Below, piece by piece: positions 8,008 through 17,115 of a stretch of DNA of 45,838 nt; within the stretch, counting starts at the first letter, position 1, and each line of letters opens with the position of its first letter. This stretch comes from Xanthomonas nasturtii (GTDB taxonomy: Bacteria > Pseudomonadota > Gammaproteobacteria > Xanthomonadales > Xanthomonadaceae). The notes under the pieces were generated by a model, which saw only the letters and a list, made by a program, of their open reading frames with translations, searched no databases and was not told the origin of the DNA. The position numbers and the translations under genes are program-made. The stretch lies in contig NZ_LYMI01000033.1 in NCBI RefSeq assembly GCF_001660815.1, positions 1 to 45,838 on the forward strand, written 5' to 3'.

Positions 8008-8972
8008 TATCGCCCAGCCGGGCGTTGCCCGGTGTCGGCAGGCGTGGCCGCTGCGGTGTCGGGCGCTGCAGTGGCTCCGGGTAGGGGCGCGGCCTGGATG
8101 CCGTCGAGCAGCGCCTGCACGTCGTTCTGGGTCTGCAGCTGGTACCAGTGGCCATCGCGCTTGATCAGCGCAACGCTCAGATCGATGTCGTGCGCGGCCA
8201 GCGGATAGCGCAGCCGGACCTGGGCGGTGTCGGCGTCCTGCCTGATCAAGCCGGTGCGCAGCGCATCCAGGCTGCTGTCGATCGACAGGCCGTAACGCGC
8301 CAGCACCTTCTTGCAGGTTTCCCAGAACGGCCCGAGCCGGCGCAGGCTTTCTTCCATGCCCAGCCGCTGCAGGTCGGCATCGGCGGTGATGCCGGTGGCG
8401 CGGGCGGCGGCGACCAGGTCGGCGATGCTGGCCTTGGCGCGCGGGCGGTCGGCCAGCGGCGCGGTGGCGGCCCAGGCGCTCAGCGCGTCGACCAGCTGCA
8501 CGTAATGTGCGCGCTGCTCGGGCTGGTAGTCGTTGCGGCTGCGCAGGTACTGCACGCCGAACTGGCCCAGCGATTGCGCGGCCTGGGCGATGCCCTGTGC
8601 CTGGCCGGCCAGCTGCGCATCGAAGGCCTGCTGCAGGCGGCGTTCGGCGTCGGGCGCCGACAACGACCCCAGCAGCGCGCCCACTTCATTGGGCAGCGGC
8701 AGTTCGGTCAGCGGCCAGCGGCTGGCACCGCTGCGCCAGGCCGCCTCCAGCTGGGTGTATTGCGCAGGCGTCACCCGGATTCGCGCATACGCCACCAGAT
8801 CGTTGCGCCGCAGCGGCAGGGTCATCGACTGCATCGCCGCGGCCGGCTCGGCCTTGGCGCCGGGCAATGCAGCTGCGGTCTCGTTGCGCTGGCAGCCGCT
8901 CACGCATAGCGCGGCCAGCAGCAGCCACGCGACGGACTGAAACCGCCCTGCGCGGACGGTAGGTAGCGACAT
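8007..8972 (-). CDS. Uncharacterised lipoprotein coupled to plsB
   Basis: A 321-residue protein. The frame stays open to 9266, but the ATG at 8972 begins a lipoprotein signal (MSLPTVRAGRFQSVAWLLLA) with lipobox VSGC at about residue 28, so this start is preferred. The mature part is mostly alpha-helical (LQQAFDAQLAGQAQGIAQAA, KVLARYGLSIDSSLDALRTG) and has an Ala/Pro/Thr-rich C-terminal tail. Its stop codon overlaps the plsB start, so the two genes form one transcription unit. That coupling hints at an envelope-related role, but no function is recognised. Confidence 0.75.
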   Translation of the reverse strand: MSLPTVRAGRFQSVAWLLLAALCVSGCQRNETAAALPGAKAEPAAAMQSMTLPLRRNDLVAYARIRVTPAQYTQLEAAWRSGASRWPLTELPLPNEVGALLGSLSAPDAERRLQQAFDAQLAGQAQGIAQAAQSLGQFGVQYLRSRNDYQPEQRAHYVQLVDALSAWAATAPLADRPRAKASIADLVAAARATGITADADLQRLGMEESLRRLGPFWETCKKVLARYGLSIDSSLDALRTGLIRQDADTAQVRLRYPLAAHDIDLSVALIKRDGHWYQLQTQNDVQALLDGIQAAPLPGATAAPDTAAATPADTGQRPAGR

Positions 8973-9210
8973 GCGCACGATGTTCCCCCTGATCGATCGG
9001 CGCATCTTGCTGTCTGAATGCATTGGCGGCAAGGCGCAGCCGAACCGTGCGCCAGGGTATGGTCGGCAGATGTTACGTTTTCGTAGTTCCTTGCACGTTG
9101 TCGACCAGTGTCCGACATTGACTGCCGATGTCTTATCTGGACAAACTTGTCCAGCGCTCGGGTTGCAGCCCTTGCGCCGCCAGCGTTTGGCACTATGCTG
9201 CGACGCATCA

Positions 9211-9224
9211 TGTAAGCGCTTGCA
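9211..9224. promoter_or_regulatory. LacI-family operator in the lacI-type gene upstream region
   Basis: TGTAAGCGCTTGCA is a near-perfect palindrome with the central CG typical of LacI/GalR-family operators (TGxAAxCGxTTxCA). It lies about 160 bp upstream of the LacI-type regulator gene and about 240 bp upstream of the divergent lipoprotein gene, within the 410-bp gap 8973-9382. Autoregulation by the adjacent regulator is the simplest reading. No strong sigma70 boxes could be assigned elsewhere in the gap. Confidence 0.55.
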
Positions 9225-9382
9225 GTTCCTGCTAGCGTGCGCTGCATCTCGCTTGGGGGGCGCCATCGGATGGGGCCGATGTCATTCATGTGCATGTGTG
9301 ACACGAACGTTCTGCGCCAGCGGACCGTGCGCCCTACCCCGGCGCGCGACGCCACGCGCGTTGATTTGGAGAAAGCCACAGC

Positions 9383-10435
9383 ATGAGTCGGCCACGGTCC
9401 GAAGGCGGCAGCGTCACCATCAAGGACGTTGCGCGCGTAGCGCAGGTGTCGGTGGCCACGGTCTCGCGCACCATGAACGGGCATCAGCACGTGGCCGAGT
9501 CGGTCCGCGAGCGTGTGCTGCAGGTGGCGCGTGCGCTCAACTACATCCCGCACCATGCTGCGCGCAGCCTCAGCAGCCGGCGCACCCACACCATCGGGGT
9601 GGTGCTGCCGGACCTGCATGGCGAATTCTTTTCCGAGTTGATCCGCGGCATCGACCAGGTGGCGCGTGACCAGGGCTATCACCTGTTGGTGTCCAGCTCG
9701 CATGGCGACCCGCAGGCGCAGCGCAGGGCGCTGGAGCGTCTGCCCGGGCGCGTGGATGGTGTTGTAGTGATGTCGCCGTCGCTGGGCGATTCGGGTGTGC
9801 ACGAAGACGCCCTGCCCGGCGGCCTGCCGGCGGTGCTGCTCAACTGCGCCGGCAGCGCCAGCCAGCGCCCGGTGCTCAATGTGGACAACTACGGCGGCGC
9901 GCGGGTGATGACCCGCCACCTGCGCGAGAGCGGCCACCGCCGCATCGCCTTCATCGCCGGGCCGGCCGACAACTTCGATGCGCACGAGCGCCTGCGCGGC
10001 TATCGCGACGAACTGGCGCTGGATGCCGACGCACAACCCTGGGTGCTGCCGGGCAACTTCGATGAAGAATCCGGTTACCGCGCCGGCCAGGCGCTGGCGC
10101 AGGACACGCGCCCGGACGCGGTGTTCGCCGCCAACGACATGATGGCGCTGGGCTGCCTGTTCGCGCTCGGCCATGCCGGGCTGAAGGTGTCGCAGGACAT
10201 CGCGCTGGCCGGGTTCGACGACGTGCCGATGGCGCGCTACGTGTTGCCGGCGCTGACCACCATGCGGGTGGATATCGCCGGCCTGGGCGCGCGTGCGTTG
10301 CGGTTGCTGCTGGGCCAGCAGCTGGTCGATGCGCCCGCCCCGCCTGCCGATGCCGCACCGCCGGCGTTTTCGGAGATGGTGCCGGAGCTGATCGTGCGCG
10401 CCTCCAGTGCACCGCGGGCCGCGCCTAACGGCTGA
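9383..10435 (+). CDS. LacI-family transcriptional regulator
   Basis: A 350-residue repressor. The N-terminal helix-turn-helix (VTIKDVARVAQVSVATVSRT, about residues 11-30) and hinge helix (HHAARSLSSRRT) are canonical. A periplasmic-binding-protein-like sensor domain starts at IGVVLPDLHGEFF (about residue 73) and includes VFAANDMMALG and IALAGFDDVPMARY, the usual LacI effector-domain blocks. It is encoded just upstream of two TonB-dependent receptor genes and a tryptophan-halogenase-like gene on the same strand. LacI regulators in this position in Xanthomonas usually control carbohydrate-uptake (CUT) loci, so it probably represses this locus in the absence of a sugar ligand. The ligand is unknown. 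A GGAG lies about 10 bp before the ATG. Confidence 0.9.
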   Translation: MSRPRSEGGSVTIKDVARVAQVSVATVSRTMNGHQHVAESVRERVLQVARALNYIPHHAARSLSSRRTHTIGVVLPDLHGEFFSELIRGIDQVARDQGYHLLVSSSHGDPQAQRRALERLPGRVDGVVVMSPSLGDSGVHEDALPGGLPAVLLNCAGSASQRPVLNVDNYGGARVMTRHLRESGHRRIAFIAGPADNFDAHERLRGYRDELALDADAQPWVLPGNFDEESGYRAGQALAQDTRPDAVFAANDMMALGCLFALGHAGLKVSQDIALAGFDDVPMARYVLPALTTMRVDIAGLGARALRLLLGQQLVDAPAPPADAAPPAFSEMVPELIVRASSAPRAAPNG

Positions 10436-10601
10436 ACACATGCGCAGCGTGGCATCTTCACTAATTCTTTACTATTTCTTATGCTTTTTATAACGCCTGC
10501 AGCCCGCTTGCCGTTGTTCTGTCGTCTTTGACACATCGCACCACCCGCGCCACGCCGACCACTTTGCCGGTAAGCGCCTGACCCCTGGGAGGGGGAAAGC
10601 C

Positions 10602-13600
10602 ATGAAGACCTACCGCACTGTCGTCACCCTGCCGGCGCGCAGCCTGTTGTGCTGCGCCCTGGCCGCCTCGCTGTTCGCCGCTGCCCCGGCCATGGCGCAA
10701 TCCAGCAATGCCACGTTGCGCGGCCAGGTCGCCGCGACCCAGGCGGGGACCACGGTCACCGCGACCAATGTCGCCAGCGGCGCGGTGCGACGGGGCACCA
10801 CCGGTGCCGACGGCAGCTATGCGCTGGTCGGCCTGCCGCCGGGCACCTACAAGGTCGACGCCGGTCCCGGTACCGAAAAGACGGTGACGCTGTCGGTGGC
10901 TTCCTCGGTCAGCCTGGACCTGGGCGGCGCCAGCGATACGGCGGCGGCTCCGGCCGGCGATGCCACCACGCTGGACGCGGTGCAGGTCACCGCCACCACG
11001 CTGCAGGAGGTCAAGACCTCCGAGGTGGGCACCAACATCTCGCTCAAGCAGATCAACACGGTGCCGCAGCTGACGCGCAACTTCCTGGAGTTTGCCGACA
11101 CCGTGCCGGGCATGCAGTTCGAGACCGATGCCAACGGCAACAGCCGCATCCGTGGCGGTGCGCAGGCCAGCTCGGCGGTCAATGTCTACATCGACGGCGT
11201 GGGCCAGAAGAGCTATCTGTTCGGCGGCGTGTCCGGCCAGCAGCAGAGCGCGGGCAACCCGTTCCCGCAGTTGGCGATCGGCGAATACAAGGTCATTACC
11301 TCCAACTACAAGGCCGAGTTCGACCAGGTGGGCTCGGCGGCGATCGTGGCGTCCACCAAATCCGGTGGCAACGAATTCCACGGCGAGATCTTCGGGCGCA
11401 CCACCAATACCGATTTCCGCGCGCGCCAGGCCGACGAGCGCGCCGGCGCGCCCAACGCCGACGGCAACAAACGCCAGACCCACCAGGACGAATACGGCGT
11501 TGCGTTCAGCGGCCCCATCGTCAAGGACAAGGCGCACTTCTTCTTCAGCTACGAAGGCAAGGGCTTTGAGGTCTCGGCCAACCCGGTCGCGGTGCCGGAC
11601 GCCTTCAGCGCACTGAGCGACGATTTGCCGGCCGGCGTGCAGAGCCGCCTGGGCTCGGTCACCCGCCCGTTCAACGAAGACCTGTACTTCGGCAAGATCG
11701 ATTGGGACATCGGCGACAACGATCGTGTGGAGCTCACCGCCAAATATCGCGACGAAGAAAGCCGCGATAGCGTCGGCGACCAGAACACCGCCATCGCCGC
11801 CAAGATCAACCTCAACACCGAAGAACGCTACGACCTGCGTTGGCAGCATTTCGGCGAGAACTACATCAACGAAGCGCGGCTGTCGTACGAAGACGTGCTG
11901 TTCAACCCCACCGCCTACACCATCGGCAGCCAGACCGTGTACACGCGCGGCATCGCCGAAGACGATGTGTTGCTCAACGACGATGCCACCAGCGGCCTGG
12001 CAATTCAGCGCAAAGGACAAAAAGGCCCCAGCTTCCAGAACGACCTGACCTTCAACAACATCGAGTGGCACGGCAGCCACGTCATCAAGATGGGCGTGAA
12101 GTACAAGGAAGTGGAGCTGACCCAGAGCGAAAACTCCGCGGTCAACCCGTCGTTCTACTACGGTGTCAACGATGGTCAGGGCACCGCAGCGATTCCGTAC
12201 CAGGTGCGCTTCAATCTGCCGTTTGCCGGCGCCGCGCCGTCGGTGACCACCACCAGCAAGCAGCTGGGCCTGTACATCCAGGACGATTGGGACGTCAACG
12301 ACAAGCTGCAGTTGAATCTGGGCGTGCGCTGGGATGGCGAAAAGATTCCGTCCTACCTGGACAACGTGACCCCGCCGGAAGTGGTCGCCGCACTGAATGG
12401 CCCCGGCACCGATCCGGCGGTCAGCGCCACCTATGCCGAGCAGCTGGCCAAGGGCGGGGTCAACATCAACGACTACATCAGCAACGGTCGCAATCGCAAA
12501 CAGGACAACAACAACTTTGCGCCGCGCCTGGGCTTTTCGTACGACTTCCGCGGCGACGAATCGCTGGTGCTGTTCGGCGGTGCCGGGCGCAGCTACGACC
12601 GCAATCTGTTCGACATCATGGGTCTGGAACAGGTCAAGTCGGCGCTGTCGCAGTACACCATCCGCTTTGTCGAATCCTCCAACTGCACGCCGGCGCCCGG
12701 CACCTGCACCAACTTCAACCCGGCCTTTGTCAGCAACCCGGACAGCCTGGGCAGCCTGGTCAATGCGCGCGTGCGCAATGGCGAGATCAACCTGCTCAAC
12801 AACGATTTGAAGACGCCGTATTCGGACCAGTATTCCATCGGCCTGCGCACGCGGGTGGGCGAGTGGAGCAACTCGGCCACGGTGTCGTATATCCACAGCA
12901 AGGACGGTTTGATCCTGACCCTGGGCAACCGCTATCCCAATGGCGATTTCTTCCAGAATGGCGGACAGCCGTGGACCCAGTCACCGGCGGGATTCGGCAA
13001 CCTGATCATCGGCAACAATGGTGTGGAGACCAAGACCGCACAGCTGTTGCTGTCCACCGACAAGGCCTACACCAAGGAAAGCGGCTGGGGCCTGACCGCG
13101 GCGTACACGTTCTCGCGCGCACGCGGCAATCGCGGCAACGACGAGCAGTACGGATTCGATGCCGCCACCATCGCCAACTACCCGTACCTGGATCTGAACT
13201 CGGTGCCGCGCCATCGCCTGGTGGTCACCGGTATCTACGACCTGTTCTGGGGCATCAGCGCCTCGGCCAAGTTGACCCTGGCCACGGTGGCGCCGCGTAA
13301 CGAAGCGGTCTCCTTCGACCAGTACGGTGGCCCGCCGTCGGACAACATCCGCATCGTCTCGGTGGATGCACCCGGCGGCAAGTTCCTGGCCGGTGGCGAT
13401 ATCTTCGGCACGCGGCAGCTGGATCTGTCGCTGTCCAAGGACATGCATGTCACCGATGCGCTCACCGTGCAGGTGCGCGGCGATCTGATCAATGCGCTGA
13501 ACTTCCGCAACTACGATCAGTACGCCATCGACTGGGGCAACGGCGGGGTGTTCAACCCGCGCGCCAGCATCAACCAGTACGGCGCGCTGTCCACGCCGCC

Positions 13601-13637
13601 GCGCACCCTGTTCTTGAGTGCCCGCATCATCTGGTAA
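10602..13637 (+). CDS. TonB-dependent receptor, Oar-like (copy 1)
   Basis: A 1011-residue outer-membrane receptor. The signal peptide ends at AMAQ (about residue 32). A carboxypeptidase-regulatory-like (CarboxypepD_reg) domain follows at about residues 35-105 (SSNATLRGQV...LPPGTYKV). The plug domain comes next (ISLKQINTVPQLTRNFLEFA, IDGVGQKS, RIRGG), then a long beta-barrel ending in a terminal aromatic (SARIIW). This is the Oar-like TonB receptor layout, which takes up large or scarce substrates with energy from TonB/ExbBD. The start has a strong GGGAGGGGGAAA ribosome binding site. The leader and first ~40 residues are almost the same as in the next gene, so the pair arose by tandem duplication. 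Confidence 0.92.
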   Translation: MKTYRTVVTLPARSLLCCALAASLFAAAPAMAQSSNATLRGQVAATQAGTTVTATNVASGAVRRGTTGADGSYALVGLPPGTYKVDAGPGTEKTVTLSVASSVSLDLGGASDTAAAPAGDATTLDAVQVTATTLQEVKTSEVGTNISLKQINTVPQLTRNFLEFADTVPGMQFETDANGNSRIRGGAQASSAVNVYIDGVGQKSYLFGGVSGQQQSAGNPFPQLAIGEYKVITSNYKAEFDQVGSAAIVASTKSGGNEFHGEIFGRTTNTDFRARQADERAGAPNADGNKRQTHQDEYGVAFSGPIVKDKAHFFFSYEGKGFEVSANPVAVPDAFSALSDDLPAGVQSRLGSVTRPFNEDLYFGKIDWDIGDNDRVELTAKYRDEESRDSVGDQNTAIAAKINLNTEERYDLRWQHFGENYINEARLSYEDVLFNPTAYTIGSQTVYTRGIAEDDVLLNDDATSGLAIQRKGQKGPSFQNDLTFNNIEWHGSHVIKMGVKYKEVELTQSENSAVNPSFYYGVNDGQGTAAIPYQVRFNLPFAGAAPSVTTTSKQLGLYIQDDWDVNDKLQLNLGVRWDGEKIPSYLDNVTPPEVVAALNGPGTDPAVSATYAEQLAKGGVNINDYISNGRNRKQDNNNFAPRLGFSYDFRGDESLVLFGGAGRSYDRNLFDIMGLEQVKSALSQYTIRFVESSNCTPAPGTCTNFNPAFVSNPDSLGSLVNARVRNGEINLLNNDLKTPYSDQYSIGLRTRVGEWSNSATVSYIHSKDGLILTLGNRYPNGDFFQNGGQPWTQSPAGFGNLIIGNNGVETKTAQLLLSTDKAYTKESGWGLTAAYTFSRARGNRGNDEQYGFDAATIANYPYLDLNSVPRHRLVVTGIYDLFWGISASAKLTLATVAPRNEAVSFDQYGGPPSDNIRIVSVDAPGGKFLAGGDIFGTRQLDLSLSKDMHVTDALTVQVRGDLINALNFRNYDQYAIDWGNGGVFNPRASINQYGALSTPPRTLFLSARIIW

Positions 13638-13645
13638 CCGTCCCG

Positions 13646-13676
13646 GCGGCGTTTCGACAATGTGTTGAAACGCCGC
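13646..13676 (+). terminator. Hairpin after the first TonB receptor gene
   Basis: GCGGCGTTTC (13646-13655) pairs perfectly with GAAACGCCGC (13667-13676) around an 11-nt loop, starting 9 bp past the stop codon. There is no following T-run, so it may stabilise the mRNA end or act only as a weak terminator. Confidence 0.45.
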
Positions 13677-13734
13677 AGGTCGCGCCACCGAAGTTCCGTT
13701 TTTATTTCCGCGCAAGGTCACCGCTTCGTTCTGG

Positions 13735-13753
13735 ACTGGTAACGGTTACTGGT
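13735..13753. promoter_or_regulatory. LacI-type operator before the second TonB receptor gene
   Basis: ACTGGTAACGGTTACTGGT contains the palindrome GTAAC-G-GTTAC (13739-13749). Palindromes of the xGTAACxGTTACx type are bound by LacI/GalR-family regulators. It lies about 220 bp upstream of the second receptor gene in the 334-bp gap between the two receptors. The adjacent LacI-type protein is a plausible binder, although its own upstream palindrome differs (TGTAAGCGCTTGCA), so a second LacI-family protein is possible. Confidence 0.45.
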
Positions 13754-13971
13754 CCGTCGCTGACGGTGCACCGCTGCGCACGCCGTGCAGCAGCCCGCAG
13801 TGCAGGCGCTGGGCGCCAGGCGCGTGGTGGATCCATTGGCAGTCTTGTTTGTTTGCAGTCCTGTTGTTTAGTGCTGTTGCCCGTTGTCCCGTATCACTCA
13901 CATCAAAGTACCAACCTCGACGCGCCAGTCACTCCACTGGTTCGCGCTTTACCCCTGGGAGGGGGAAAGTC

Positions 13972-16900
13972 ATGAAGACCCACCGTACCGTCTCCATCCT
14001 GCCGGCGCGCAGCCTGTTGTGCTGCGCCCTGGCCGCCTCGTTGTTCGCCACCACCCCGGCCATGGCCCAATCCAGCAACGCCACGTTGCGCGGCCAGGTC
14101 GCTTCCGCGCAGAGCGGCAGCGAAGTCGTCGTCACCAACATCGCCACCGGCTCGGTGCGTCGTGCGCCGGTCAATGCGAACGGCAACTACACCATCGTCG
14201 GGTTGCAGCCGGGCACCTACAAGGTCGAATCCGACGGCATCAGCCGCACGGTGACCTTGTCGGTGGCCTCCAGCGCCACGGTGGATCTGGGCAATGAGCC
14301 AGCGGCAGCACCGGCAGGCGATGCGACCACGCTGCAGACGGTGACGGTCAGCGCGCCGATGATTCGCGACGTCAAGACCTCTGAGGTGGGCAACACCATT
14401 TCCGCACGGCAGATTCAGCAGTTGCCGCAAGCCACGCGTAACTTCCTGGAGTTTGCCGACACCGTGCCGGGCATGGTGTTTCAGGTGGATGGCAACGGCA
14501 ACACCAAGCTGCGCGGCGGTGCATCCAACGCCAGCGCCGGCAATCTATATATCGATGGCGTCGGCCAGAAGAGCTACGTGCGCAGCGGCGGCGTTGCCGG
14601 CCAAAGCGATACGCAAGGCAATCCGTTCCCGCAGCTCGCCATCGGCGAGTACAAGGTCATCACCTCCAACTACAAGGCCGAATACGGCCAGATCAGCGGC
14701 GCGGCGATCACTGCAGCCACCAAGTCCGGTACCAATGAACTGCACGGCGAAGTGTTCTATCGCTACACCGATCAGGATCTGCGCGACAAGCGGCCCGACG
14801 AAGAAGAAAACGGCAAGATCGATTCGCAGACCAAGGAATACGGGTTTGCATTGGGCGGGCCGATCATCCAGGACCGCATGCATTTCTTCGTCGCCTACGA
14901 AGGCAAGGAGAACGTTGCGCCCAAGAGCGTGCAGCCGAGCGCCGAGGCAGCCGCCTTCGTCAACCAGCTGCCGTCCAACCTGGCCAGCCAGTACGGCCCG
15001 GCCAACATGCCGTTCGAGGAAGACCTGTTCTTCGGCAAGATCGATTTCGAGCCCACCGATCGCGATCGCATCGAGCTGAGCACGATTTATCGCGACGAAA
15101 CCCAGACCGCGAATGTCGGCGGCACCAATACGCTTGCGCAAGCAACCGACAAGATCAACAAGGACAAGCGCACCAACCTGCGTTGGCAGCACAGCGCCGA
15201 CAGCTGGTTCAACGAGGTCATCGTCGGCACCGAGAACTCGGAGAACAACCCGACCCCGCGTACGCTCGGCAACGGCATCGTCTACACGTACTTCCAGCCG
15301 CGCTCCGGTTCCACCGATATCGATGAGCGGACCTTCCTGACCACCGGTTCGGCGGGCGGTCTCAATGCGCAGCGCAAGAGTCAGAAGGGCTGGTTCATCC
15401 AGAACGATCTGACCTTCACCAGCTTCCAGTGGCATGGCGAACACACCATCAAGATGGGTGTGAACTACAAGGACATCGAGCTGACCTCGCAGGATGCGGC
15501 GGCGGTGAATCCGCAATTCAGCTATCGGGTCAACGGTGGCAGCGTGGAGTCCACGCCGTATCGCGTCGACTTCGTGGCGCCCTACACCACGCCCGGCCAG
15601 CGCGCGACGGTGGTGTCGCCATCCAAGCAGTACGGCATCTACCTGCAGGACGATTGGGCCGCCACCGACAAGCTGATGATCAACATCGGCGTGCGCTACG
15701 ACTACGAAGACACACCGGCCTATACCAACTTCGTCACCTCGCAGCCGTTCGTGGACGCGCTGTACGCAAACGATGCGGAAAATCCGGGCCAGCCGTGGGC
15801 CAACCGTCTGCTGCCCAGCGGCATCAACGTGGCCGATTACATCAGCACCGGCAACAACCGCAAGAACTTCAAGGACGCCTGGGCGCCGCGCTTCGGCTTC
15901 TCCTATGATTTCTTCGGCGATGAAAGTGCCGTGCTGCACGGTGGTGCGGCGCGCTCGTACGACCGCAACCTGTTCGAGCAGTTGGCACTGGAAACCAGCA
16001 AGGCAGCGTTGTCGCCGGTTGCCGTGTATTTCGAAAATCCCGCGACCCAACAGTGCTATCGCGCCGACCGTCCCTGCATTGCGTTCGACCCGCGCTATCT
16101 CAACGGTATCGATCAGCTCAACACCATTCCCGACGTCAGCGGCAGCGCCGAGCTGTTCATGTTCAACAACAAGCTCAAGACGCCCTACAGCGACCAGTAC
16201 AGCATCGGTATCACCAACCAGGTGGGCGAGTGGCTGACCGATGTCACCTTTCAGCGCATCCTGAGCTACGACGGCTTTGCGATGGGCTTGATCAACCGCT
16301 ATCCGGACGGTTCGTATTTCCAGAATGGCAACGTGCCATGGGGCGAGCCGGTGCCGGGCTACCAGAACACCATCCTGGGCACCAATGGACTGGAGCAGCG
16401 CAACAGCCAGGTCCTGCTTTCGGCCGACAAGCCGTACACCAAAGAATCCGGTTGGGGCCTGACCTTGTCCTACACCCACACCAGCGCGCGCCAGAACCGC
16501 AACATCGATGAACCGTATGGCTTCGACAAAGCCACGATTGGCGACTATCCGTTTGTGAAGTCTGACGCGGTGGCCGCGCATCGCTTCGTGGCCTCCGGCT
16601 CGATCGATATCCCGTGGGGTGTGACACTGGGCGCCAAGTTGGTGCTGGCAACGCCTGAGCCGATCAACACGATCGCCTGCTTCGGCTTCACCGATCCCGA
16701 TGGTGCGACCTGCCAGCAAGTGGGCGTCACGCCTCCGGGCAGCGGCAAGTTTCTGGTCGGTGGCGATATCTGGGGCTACCGCACGGTGGACTTCCAGGCC
16801 ACCAAGGAATTCACCGTGGTTGGCGATTTCAAGATGTCGGCGCGCATGAACCTGCTCAACGCCTTCAACTTCAAGAACTACAGTGCGTACGCCTATAACG

Positions 16901-17007
16901 GCTTCGGCAGCAACGGTCAGTTCGATCCGGACATTGCGATCAATACCAGCGGCGAGATCACCTATGTGCCGCGCAGCGTGGTGCTGGAACTCGGCGCCAA
17001 GTTCTGA
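13972..17007 (+). CDS. TonB-dependent receptor, Oar-like (copy 2)
   Basis: A 1011-residue receptor with the same layout as copy 1: signal peptide ending AMAQ, CarboxypepD_reg domain (SSNATLRGQVASAQSGSEVV), plug (ISARQIQQLPQATRNFLEFA, LYIDGVGQKSYV), and a barrel ending in Phe (LELGAKF). The frame extends upstream, but the ATG at 13972 follows GGGAGGGGGAAA and begins MKTHRTVSILPARSL, matching copy 1, so this start is certain. The two copies are most alike in leader, plug and parts of the barrel and differ in surface-loop segments, as expected for paralogues with different substrates. It is followed by a halogenase-like gene on the same strand. Confidence 0.92.
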   Translation: MKTHRTVSILPARSLLCCALAASLFATTPAMAQSSNATLRGQVASAQSGSEVVVTNIATGSVRRAPVNANGNYTIVGLQPGTYKVESDGISRTVTLSVASSATVDLGNEPAAAPAGDATTLQTVTVSAPMIRDVKTSEVGNTISARQIQQLPQATRNFLEFADTVPGMVFQVDGNGNTKLRGGASNASAGNLYIDGVGQKSYVRSGGVAGQSDTQGNPFPQLAIGEYKVITSNYKAEYGQISGAAITAATKSGTNELHGEVFYRYTDQDLRDKRPDEEENGKIDSQTKEYGFALGGPIIQDRMHFFVAYEGKENVAPKSVQPSAEAAAFVNQLPSNLASQYGPANMPFEEDLFFGKIDFEPTDRDRIELSTIYRDETQTANVGGTNTLAQATDKINKDKRTNLRWQHSADSWFNEVIVGTENSENNPTPRTLGNGIVYTYFQPRSGSTDIDERTFLTTGSAGGLNAQRKSQKGWFIQNDLTFTSFQWHGEHTIKMGVNYKDIELTSQDAAAVNPQFSYRVNGGSVESTPYRVDFVAPYTTPGQRATVVSPSKQYGIYLQDDWAATDKLMINIGVRYDYEDTPAYTNFVTSQPFVDALYANDAENPGQPWANRLLPSGINVADYISTGNNRKNFKDAWAPRFGFSYDFFGDESAVLHGGAARSYDRNLFEQLALETSKAALSPVAVYFENPATQQCYRADRPCIAFDPRYLNGIDQLNTIPDVSGSAELFMFNNKLKTPYSDQYSIGITNQVGEWLTDVTFQRILSYDGFAMGLINRYPDGSYFQNGNVPWGEPVPGYQNTILGTNGLEQRNSQVLLSADKPYTKESGWGLTLSYTHTSARQNRNIDEPYGFDKATIGDYPFVKSDAVAAHRFVASGSIDIPWGVTLGAKLVLATPEPINTIACFGFTDPDGATCQQVGVTPPGSGKFLVGGDIWGYRTVDFQATKEFTVVGDFKMSARMNLLNAFNFKNYSAYAYNGFGSNGQFDPDIAINTSGEITYVPRSVVLELGAKF

Positions 17008-17051
17008 TTGGCCTCCACCGCCACACGTGCCGGCATGGACGTGTGGTGTTT

Positions 17052-17077
17052 CGAACGGGGCCAGCTGGCCCCGTTCG
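17052..17077 (+). terminator. 26-bp perfect palindrome between receptor and halogenase-like gene
   Basis: CGAACGGGGCCAG at 17052-17064 is directly followed by its exact reverse complement at 17065-17077. In RNA this forms a very GC-rich hairpin 45 bp after the receptor stop codon and 39 bp before the next start. No T-run follows. It may attenuate read-through or protect the upstream mRNA, so that the halogenase-like gene is made at a lower level than the receptor. Confidence 0.5.
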
Positions 17078-17115
17078 TGTGTCCGTCCGCTGTCTTTGCT
17101 CAGGAATGCACAGGC

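Noticed and set aside
5140..8208. 1022-residue open frame on the plus strand
   Set aside because: It lies entirely opposite plsB and the lipoprotein gene, has the His/Gln/Arg-rich composition typical of antisense frames in GC-rich DNA, and has no start signal.
10488..12896. 802-residue open frame on the minus strand
   Set aside because: Antisense to the first TonB receptor gene; same shadow-frame composition.
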